NCBI GenBank assembly: GCA_046295655.1
Contig: JBKBMT010000061.1
Location: 1-15,270 of the forward strand
From: JBKBMT01 sp046295655
GTDB taxonomy: Bacteria > Pseudomonadota > Alphaproteobacteria > Rhodobacterales > Rhodobacteraceae
Reading direction: 5' to 3'
Length of the DNA stretch: 15,270 nt
A program made the position numbers and the translations under genes. The first letter of the stretch is position 1. Every line of letters starts with the position of its first letter. Of this stretch, positions 10,146 to 15,270 are shown one piece after another. The notes beneath the pieces are model-generated. The model ran no database searches and was not told the DNA's origin. It saw nothing but the letters and a program-made list of their open reading frames with translations.

Positions 10146-11416
10146 CCGAGACGCTGCTGGAACGTCGCGCGCGGCTGATGGGACCGAACGTGCCGACCTT
10201 CTACCGCAACCCGGTCCACATCGTGCGGGGCCAGGGCGTGTGGCTGTGGGATGCCGGGGGCAAGCGCTATCTCGACTGCTACAACAATGTCCCCCATGTC
10301 GGACACTGCCATCCGAAGGTGGTCGAGGCGATCTGCCGGCAGTCGGCGGCTCTGAACACCCACACCCGCTATCTGCACGATCTGGTGCTCGACCTGATCG
10401 AGCGGCTGACCGCAACCATGGGTCATGGTCTGAGCCAGGCGATCATGGTCTGCACCGGTTCCGAGGCGAACGACATCGCTCTGCGGATGGCCCAGGCGGT
10501 GACCGGCGCACGGGGGATCATCGCGACGGACAACACCTATCACGGCAATACCGCGGCGGTGTCGCAGCTTTCGACCCGGCGCCCGCCGATCGGCGGCTAT
10601 CCGGGCCATGTCCGGCTGGTGCCCGCGCCCGACAGCCTGCACCCGGTGGGCGGCAGCCGCGAGGGGCAGGCAGAGGCCTTCGCCGCCCATGTCCGGGCCG
10701 CCATCGCCGATCTCGAGGCCGCGGGGCACGGGTTCTCGGGGATCATCGTCTGCCCGCTGTTTGCGAACGAGGGGCTGCCCGATCTGAACCTCGGGTTCCT
10801 CGATCCTGCGATCGCTGCGGTTCGCGCGGCGGGGGGCATCGTGATCGCCGACGAGGTGCAGCCGGGCTTCGGCCGCTCCGGCAGTCATTTCTGGGGCCAC
10901 GAGCGTCTGGGCTTTGCGCCCGACGTGGTGACGCTGGGCAAGCCCATGGGCAACGGCCACCCGGTGGCTGCCGTGGTCGCAAGGCCCGACGTCATGGCTG
11001 CCTTCCGCGAGGCCTTCGGCTATTTCAACACCTTCGGCGGGAACCCGGTGTCGGCGGCGGCGGCGCTGGCCGTTCTCGACGTGATCGAGGCCGAGGGTCT
11101 GGTGGACCGGGCGCATGCGACCGGTGCGCATGCACTGGACCGGCTCGCTGCGCTGCGGCACCCCTGGCTGCGGCAGGTGCGCGGGGCCGGGCTGTTCTTC
11201 GGGCTGGAATTCGAGGACGACGACGGCCGCCCCGCCACGGCATTCGTCGCCGACCTGGTGGAGCGGATGGTAGCGCGCGGCTTCCTGCTGAACCGCATCG
11301 GTCGGCACGGAAACACGCTCAAGATCCGGCCGCCGATGCCCTTCGGCCGCGAGCATGCGGACATGCTGGCCGATGCCCTGGACGAGGTGCTGGCCGAAGC
11401 ACCGCTTCCGGCATGA
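10142..11416 (+). CDS. Class III PLP enzyme: aminotransferase or AGXT2L-type phospholyase
   Basis: A 424-residue, fold-type I PLP enzyme of aminotransferase class III. The phosphate-binding TGSEAN lies at 105-110, TYHGNT at 132-137, the pyridine-nitrogen Asp237 in IADEVQPGFGR, the Schiff-base Lys267 in TLGKPMGNGHP, and NTFGGNP at 296-302. The opening (FYRNPVHIVRGQGVWLWDAGG) and the YNNVPHVGHCHP segment resemble the AGXT2-like group. That group includes the animal ethanolamine-phosphate and 5-phosphohydroxylysine phospholyases, which release phosphate and ammonia rather than transferring an amino group. The adjacent kinase gene, overlapped by ATGA, favours the phospholyase reading, but the sequence alone does not separate it from an ordinary omega-aminotransferase. 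It is translationally coupled to arfB upstream. Confidence 0.9.
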   Translation: MTETLLERRARLMGPNVPTFYRNPVHIVRGQGVWLWDAGGKRYLDCYNNVPHVGHCHPKVVEAICRQSAALNTHTRYLHDLVLDLIERLTATMGHGLSQAIMVCTGSEANDIALRMAQAVTGARGIIATDNTYHGNTAAVSQLSTRRPPIGGYPGHVRLVPAPDSLHPVGGSREGQAEAFAAHVRAAIADLEAAGHGFSGIIVCPLFANEGLPDLNLGFLDPAIAAVRAAGGIVIADEVQPGFGRSGSHFWGHERLGFAPDVVTLGKPMGNGHPVAAVVARPDVMAAFREAFGYFNTFGGNPVSAAAALAVLDVIEAEGLVDRAHATGAHALDRLAALRHPWLRQVRGAGLFFGLEFEDDDGRPATAFVADLVERMVARGFLLNRIGRHGNTLKIRPPMPFGREHADMLADALDEVLAEAPLPA

Positions 11417-12378
11417 ATGCCGAGGCAGAGGAGGCGGCCGCGCATTGGGGCGGCGCGGCAAGCCTGCGGCTGATCCGCGCCCGCGAGAATGCGGTCTACG
11501 AGGCGCAGCTGCCCACCGGGCGCGCGGCGCTGCGGCTGCATCGGATAGGGTATCAGTCGGGGGGCGCGATCCGGTCCGAACTCTGGTGGTGCGCCGCGCT
11601 GGCGGATGCCGGCGTCGCAGTGGCGCGCCCGGTTCCTGCCGTCTCGGGGGCGCTGATGGCAACGCTTTCGACCGGTCGTGCGGCATCGGTCGTGGACTGG
11701 GTCGAGGGGGAACCCCTGGGCGAGGCCGGTGTTCCCCTTGCCGGGACGCAGGCGGATCAGATCGCGCGTTTCGCGGCACTGGGCCGGCTGGTCGGACAAC
11801 TCCACGCCGCCACCGATGCGCGGACCCTGCCGGCGGATTTCGAAAGGCCCGCCTGGGACATCACCGGGCTTGTCGGCGAGGCGCCGTTCTGGGGGCGGTT
11901 CTGGGATCATCCCGACCTGTCCTCTCCCGAGCGGGCCGAGATGTTTGCCGCGCGGGCATGGCTCGGCCAGCGGCTGTCGGACTACCGCGACCGCGGGGCG
12001 GACTTCGGCCTGATCCATGCCGATGTGTTGCGCGAGAACGTGCTGGTTGGCCGCGATGGCCTGGTGCTGATCGACTTCGACGATTCGGGCTTCGGCTTCC
12101 GGCTTCACGATCTTGGCACGGTCCTGTCGCAGTCCCTGGCGGAGCCGGCGTTGCCCGCACTCGCCGCGGCGCTGACCGAGGGCTATGCCGAGGTGCGTCC
12201 GCTGGATGGCGCGGCGCGCGCGATGGTGCCGGTGTTCACGCTTGCGCGCTGCTGCGCCTCGGTCGGCTGGACCATCCCGCGGCTGCCCCCGGGCGATCCG
12301 ATCCGCCGCCGCCACATCGACCGTGCCCTGGCGCTCTGGCGGCAGATGCGGGAGCGGCCGCCAGAGTGGTCGCCCTAG
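11413..12378 (+). CDS. APH-fold small-molecule kinase (hydroxylysine kinase-like)
   Basis: A 321-residue kinase of the aminoglycoside phosphotransferase / choline kinase / homoserine kinase fold. The catalytic loop HADVLREN gives His202, Asp204 and Asn209, followed by the metal-binding LIDFDDSGFG (Asp221-Asp224) and the RLHDLGT segment. The N-terminal lobe has RENAVYEAQL and ALRLHR, where Arg/His take the place usual for the ATP-contacting region. Length and architecture fit amino-alcohol kinases better than antibiotic resistance enzymes. The ATG at 11413 overlaps the PLP gene stop; the frame is open upstream but only inside that gene. Pairing with an AGXT2L-like enzyme mirrors the animal hydroxylysine kinase (AGPHD1) and phospholyase partnership and suggests it makes the phospholyase substrate. 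Homoserine or choline kinase-like activity remains possible. Confidence 0.85.
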   Translation: MNAEAEEAAAHWGGAASLRLIRARENAVYEAQLPTGRAALRLHRIGYQSGGAIRSELWWCAALADAGVAVARPVPAVSGALMATLSTGRAASVVDWVEGEPLGEAGVPLAGTQADQIARFAALGRLVGQLHAATDARTLPADFERPAWDITGLVGEAPFWGRFWDHPDLSSPERAEMFAARAWLGQRLSDYRDRGADFGLIHADVLRENVLVGRDGLVLIDFDDSGFGFRLHDLGTVLSQSLAEPALPALAAALTEGYAEVRPLDGAARAMVPVFTLARCCASVGWTIPRLPPGDPIRRRHIDRALALWRQMRERPPEWSP

Positions 12379-12402
12379 GTGCGGGTCCGGGCGCTCAGAC
12401 CA
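12367..12402. terminator. Possible bidirectional hairpin between kinase gene and pncB
   Basis: TGGT plus CGCCC (12367-12375) can pair with GGGCG (12389-12393) and ACCA (12399-12402), with a five-base bulge and a 13-base loop. It spans both convergent stop codons in the 16-base gap. No T-run follows on either strand, so intrinsic termination would be weak. Confidence 0.22.
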
Positions 12403-13687
12403 CCACCGGCTCGGCCGTCTGGGCGCCGACGCCGAACACCCGCTTGTAGCGTGCGATCTCGTCGGGCGGTCCCATCGCCTTGTTCGGATTGTCCGACAGC
12501 TTGACCGTCGGCCGTCCGTTCGCCGCCACCGCCTTGCAGACCAGACTGAACGGGGCCAGCCCGTCGCCGGGAACGAGGCCGCGGAAGTCGTTGGTCAGCA
12601 TCGTGCCCCAGCCGAACGAGACCCGCACCCGCCCCGAAAACTGCCGGTGCAGCTGTTCGATCTTGTCGACGTCCAGCCCGTCCGAGAAGATCACCAGCTT
12701 CTCGCGCGGATCCTCGCCCCGGTCCTGCCACCAGCGGATCGCGGTCTCGGCGCCGGTGGCAGGGTCGCCGGAATCGATACGGACCCCGGTCCATTTCGAA
12801 AGCCATTCCGGGGCGCGGGCAAGAAAGCCCGCGGTGCCGAAGGTGTCGGGCAGGATGATCCGCAGGTTGCCCTCGTGTTCCTCGTGCCAGTCGGCCAGCA
12901 CCTGATAGGGCGCCTGCGCGAGTTCCTCGTCGGTCACGGCCAGTGCCGCATAGACCATGGGCAGTTCGTGGGCATTGGTTCCGATCGCCTCGATGTCCCG
13001 GCGCATCGCGATCAGGCAATTCGACGTGCCGGCGAAGGCCCCGCCCAGCCCCTCGATCAGCGCCTGCACGCACCAGTCCTGCCAGAGGAAAGAATGGCGT
13101 CGCCGGGTGCCGAAATCGGCAAGCTTCAGCCCGTCGATCCGCCGCAGCCGTTCCACCTTTTCCCAGATCCGGGTCATCGCGCGGGCATAAAGCACCTGAA
13201 GCTCGAACCGCCCCAGCCGCTCCAGCACCGCCCGGCCGCGGAGTTCCATCAGCACTGCGAGCGCGGGGATCTCCCACATCATGACCTCGGGCCACTTGCC
13301 CTCGAAGGTCAGCTCGTACTGCCCCTCGCGTTTCTCCAGGTGATAGGGCGGCAGGCGAAGCCCTTCGAACCATTCCATGAAATCGGGCCGGAACATCTGC
13401 CGCTTGCCGTAGAAGGTGTTGCCCCGGAGCCAGGTCGACTCGCCCCGGCTGAGGCTGAGGCCGCGGATGTGGTCGAGCTGTTCGCGCAGCTCGCCCTCGT
13501 CCACCAGGTCGGCAAGCCGGATCGCCCGGGTCCGGTTGATCAGGCTGAAGGTGACGGTCGTGTCGGGGCGGTTGCGGAACACCGACTGGCACATCAGCAA
13601 CTTGTAGAAATCCGTGTCGATCAGGGACCGCACGATCGGGTCGATCTTCCAGCGGTGGTTCCAGACCCGGGTTGCGATATCGGCCAC
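12395..13687 (-). CDS. pncB: Nicotinate phosphoribosyltransferase
   Basis: A 430-residue enzyme that converts nicotinate and PRPP to nicotinate mononucleotide with ATP, the entry step of the Preiss-Handler NAD salvage route. The N-terminal SLIDTDFYKLLMCQSVF (21-37) is the family hallmark. DFGTRRRHSF (191-200) and FAGTSNCLIA (218-227) form the phosphoribosyl/substrate region. GTNAHE holds His240, corresponding to the histidine that is phosphorylated during catalysis. VRIDSGDP and VIFSDGLDVDKI follow further on. The start is a GTG at 13687 with GGAGG six bases upstream. The frame continues upstream to 13858 only inside pncA and without family similarity. It begins one base after the pncA stop, so the two enzymes of successive steps are made from one transcript. 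Length matches the usual about 400-430 residues. Confidence 0.94.
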   Translation of the reverse strand: MADIATRVWNHRWKIDPIVRSLIDTDFYKLLMCQSVFRNRPDTTVTFSLINRTRAIRLADLVDEGELREQLDHIRGLSLSRGESTWLRGNTFYGKRQMFRPDFMEWFEGLRLPPYHLEKREGQYELTFEGKWPEVMMWEIPALAVLMELRGRAVLERLGRFELQVLYARAMTRIWEKVERLRRIDGLKLADFGTRRRHSFLWQDWCVQALIEGLGGAFAGTSNCLIAMRRDIEAIGTNAHELPMVYAALAVTDEELAQAPYQVLADWHEEHEGNLRIILPDTFGTAGFLARAPEWLSKWTGVRIDSGDPATGAETAIRWWQDRGEDPREKLVIFSDGLDVDKIEQLHRQFSGRVRVSFGWGTMLTNDFRGLVPGDGLAPFSLVCKAVAANGRPTVKLSDNPNKAMGPPDEIARYKRVFGVGAQTAEPVVV

Positions 13688-13688
13688 G

Positions 13689-14297
13689 TCACGCCTCCAG
13701 CCGGACGCCGGTCTCGCGCATCCGCGCCCGCGCATCCGCGAGCGATCCGTCCAGGTCGATCGCCCGGCACGCGCCTTCCAGGACGGTTGCGCCAAACCCC
13801 AGCCGGCGCGCATCGAGTGCCGACCACGCCACGCAGAAATCGGTGGCCAGCCCGACAAAGGTCAGATCCGTGACACCGCGGTTGCGCAGATAGCCCTCGA
13901 GCCCGGTCGGCGTGGTCCGGTCGTTCTCGAAGAACGCGGAATAGCTGTCGATGTCCGGTCGGAAACCCTTGCGCAGCACCAGATCGGCGGGGTCGGTGTC
14001 GAGGTCGGGATGAAAGGCCGCGCCGTCCGTGCCCTGGACGCAATGGGTGGGCCAGAGCACCTGCGCGCCATAGGCCATCTGCACGGTCGAGAAGGGAGCG
14101 GCGCCGGGATGGTTCGCCGCGAAGGAAGCGTGGTCGCCCGGGTGCCAGTCCTGGGTCAGCACCCGGACCGGGAATTCGCGCATGAGGGCATTTATCCGCG
14201 GCACGATCCGGTCGCCGTCGGCCACCGCCAGCGCCCCGCCGGGGCAGAAGTCGTTCTGCACGTCGATCACGATCAGGGCTTCGCCGGACGGTCGCAT
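13689..14297 (-). CDS. pncA: Nicotinamidase (bifunctional nicotinamidase/pyrazinamidase family)
   Basis: A 202-residue cysteine hydrolase of the isochorismatase-like fold that deamidates nicotinamide to nicotinate. The catalytic triad is Asp12 (LIVIDVQNDFCPGG), Lys110 (LRKGF) and Cys155 (ATDFCVAWSALDARRLGF). Metal ligands matching those of Mycobacterium PncA are Asp50, His52 and His56 (TQDWHPGDH) and His85 (WPTHCVQGT). All are present, so the enzyme should be active. By family analogy it would also hydrolyse pyrazinamide. The ATG at 14297 has a GGAGG site about six bases upstream. Its product is the substrate of pncB, which follows after one base on the same strand. Confidence 0.95.
   Translation of the reverse strand: MRPSGEALIVIDVQNDFCPGGALAVADGDRIVPRINALMREFPVRVLTQDWHPGDHASFAANHPGAAPFSTVQMAYGAQVLWPTHCVQGTDGAAFHPDLDTDPADLVLRKGFRPDIDSYSAFFENDRTTPTGLEGYLRNRGVTDLTFVGLATDFCVAWSALDARRLGFGATVLEGACRAIDLDGSLADARARMRETGVRLEA
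13694..13698 (-). promoter_or_regulatory. Shine-Dalgarno site for the GTG start of pncB
   Basis: GGAGG on the minus strand lies within the last codons of pncA, six bases before the GTG at 13687. It supports this start over any in-frame ATG further upstream. Confidence 0.7.
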
Positions 14298-14323
14298 GGC
14301 ATCCTCCGCACTGCACCGTCTCA

Positions 14324-14352
14324 GGGGTAAGTGCCGCGCCGGTCAGCGTCAA
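14324..14352 (-). promoter_or_regulatory. Candidate pncA-pncB promoter
   Basis: On the minus strand, TTGACG (14352-14347, five of six matches to the -35 consensus) is followed after 17 bases by TACCCC (14329-14324), a poor -10. The spacing is ideal and no better -10 is nearby. No known NAD-repressor operator was recognised between it and the gene. Confidence 0.35.
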
Positions 14353-14386
14353 TGGCCCGGCCGCGGAGGATCCTGGCCGAAAAGCT

Positions 14387-14415
14387 TTGACCCAACCGGC
14401 GGCCCGTTCTAGCAT
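14387..14415 (+). promoter_or_regulatory. Sigma70-like promoter of the S8 protease gene
   Basis: TTGACC (14387-14392, five of six) and TAGCAT (14410-14415, four of six) are separated by exactly 17 bases. This is the best promoter match in the window. Transcription would start near 14422, leaving a leader of roughly 67 bases that ends in an AGGA ribosome site (14477-14480) eight bases before the ATG. Confidence 0.6.
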
Positions 14416-14461
14416 GACGTTAGGGAAACGGGTCGTATGCCCGCCCGGGTTGTGCCAGTCA

Positions 14462-14475
14462 TTTCGCTTTCGAAA
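14462..14475. repeat. Short palindrome next to the protease ribosome site
   Basis: TTTCG and CGAAA are separated by CTTT. The right part, TTTCGAAA (14468-14475), is itself a perfect 8-bp palindrome. It abuts the CAGGA ribosome site and could fold in the leader mRNA or bind a regulator; it may also be chance. Confidence 0.3.
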
Positions 14476-14488
14476 CAGGATTTTCGCC

Positions 14489-15270
14489 ATGACCGATGTT
14501 TCCGGAATTGCCTTGCTCTCGGATCTGATGCGCCACGCCTCGGATCAGGATCCCCGCCCCCTGTTCGCGCCCGATCGGTTGCGCTTCGTGCTGCAGACGC
14601 TGCCCGACCCAGAGGCGGCCGGGCGTCTGCGCGATGCGGTTGCGGGGATCATCGGATCGGATGCCTTCGATCTGGAGCCGTTGTTCGACGAACCGGCCGA
14701 GGTTGCGGAGTTCTTCGTGCTGGCACCCCGCGGGCTTGACCGGACCCTGTCCGAGGACCGGCTCTACGACATCGCCGACGACCTGCGGCGGCGGCTCGAC
14801 CTTGTCTCGTGCGAACCCGACATCGGGGCACCGGTCTTTGCCGACCCCGAGGAGACGCCGGTCCTGACGCCCGAAGGCGCGATCGTCGAGGCGACCTGCT
14901 GGGCCAAGGGCGAAGCGCCGAAGGACAAGCTCTGGGCGCTGAAGGCGACCGGGGTGCCGCACGCCTGGCAACTCGCACCCGGTCAGGGGCGGGGCATCGT
15001 GATCGCCCAGCCCGATACCGGGATCGCCGACCATGCGGAGTTTTCCGACACGGTCATCGACCGCAGCCGGACCGCGAACATCCTGGAAGGCGGCACTGAT
15101 CCGCGCGATCCGCTCAGGCCCGGCATGGCCAACCCGGGCCATGGCACCGCGACGGGGTCGGTGGTGGCCTCGGGCCCCGGCGGCAGAATCGTCGGATCGG
15201 CGCCAAGGGCAAGCCTCGTGCCGATCCGCTGCATCGACGACGTCAGGATCTTCAACGGCAGCTCGGTGGC
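14489..15270 (+). CDS. Subtilisin-family (S8) serine protease, 5' part
   Basis: An open frame runs from the ATG at 14489 through the window edge, giving the first 260 residues of an S8 protease. The catalytic Asp is Asp176 in IAQPDTGIADHAEF and the catalytic His is His218 in NPGHGTATGSVVAS. The Ser and the rest of the catalytic domain lie beyond the window. Before the domain is an about 150-residue N-terminal region with no hydrophobic signal peptide. Within it, residues 74-112 (EFFVLAPR, then the helix DRLYDIADDLRRRL, then LVSCEPDIG) look like a beta-alpha-beta unit that might be an inhibitor-I9-like prodomain. Absence of a signal and the presence of free cysteines (Cys108, Cys137) suggest a cytoplasmic or non-Sec-exported enzyme. 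An AGGA site lies eight bases upstream and a good promoter is present. It is divergent from pncA and appears unrelated to it. Confidence 0.88.
   Translation, partial: MTDVSGIALLSDLMRHASDQDPRPLFAPDRLRFVLQTLPDPEAAGRLRDAVAGIIGSDAFDLEPLFDEPAEVAEFFVLAPRGLDRTLSEDRLYDIADDLRRRLDLVSCEPDIGAPVFADPEETPVLTPEGAIVEATCWAKGEAPKDKLWALKATGVPHAWQLAPGQGRGIVIAQPDTGIADHAEFSDTVIDRSRTANILEGGTDPRDPLRPGMANPGHGTATGSVVASGPGGRIVGSAPRASLVPIRCIDDVRIFNGSSV

Noticed and set aside
11413..12378. Aminoglycoside resistance gene
   Set aside because: The APH fold is shared by many metabolic kinases. The coupling to a PLP enzyme in a chromosomal operon and the lack of any mobile element argue for metabolism.
13688..13858. Upstream in-frame ATG for pncB
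   Set aside because: It would add 57 residues encoded inside pncA without family similarity. The GTG at 13687 has a well-spaced GGAGG and starts one base after the pncA stop.

Overview
The window is a dense, GC-rich stretch of bacterial chromosome. There are almost no gaps between genes, many 4-bp ATGA stop/start overlaps, frequent Shine-Dalgarno sites and some GTG starts. Gene content and style (a heterotetrameric sarcosine oxidase operon, Dpp-type ABC transport fused to dehydrogenase genes, short leaders) suggest an alphaproteobacterium, most likely Rhodobacterales/Paracoccaceae. That assignment is inference; no rRNA or other phylogenetic marker is present.

Layout. (1) 1-4039, plus strand: sarcosine oxidase operon soxB (3' end only), soxD, soxA, soxG, which oxidatively demethylates sarcosine to glycine and passes the methyl carbon to tetrahydrofolate. 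(2) 4044-9607, minus strand, read right to left: two Dpp-type ABC permeases, a fused double ABC ATPase, an aldehyde dehydrogenase and a short-chain dehydrogenase. This is a compact import-and-oxidise operon with no substrate-binding protein in view. (3) 9723-12378, plus strand, divergent from (2): an ArfB-type ribosome rescue hydrolase, a class III PLP enzyme and an APH-fold kinase, joined by ATGA overlaps. (4) 12395-14297, minus strand: pncA and pncB, the nicotinamide to nicotinate to nicotinate mononucleotide salvage pair. (5) 14489 to the right edge, plus strand: the N-terminal 260 residues of a subtilisin-family (S8) protease with its own good sigma70-like promoter and no visible signal peptide.

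How the parts may work together. The kinase plus class III PLP enzyme pair resembles the hydroxylysine kinase / phospholyase logic known from animals: phosphorylate an amino alcohol, then eliminate phosphate and ammonia to give an aldehyde. The head-to-head operon carries an importer for peptide-like solutes and an aldehyde dehydrogenase. The two divergent operons could therefore be two halves of one catabolic route. They share a 115-bp intergenic region carrying an exact 8-bp inverted repeat, one arm overlapping each candidate -10 region. This is the most interesting hypothesis in the window and it is inference. No CRISPR array, tRNA, rRNA, insertion sequence or phage gene was seen. The only gene-free stretches above 100 bp are 9608-9722 and 14298-14488; both look like divergent promoter regions.
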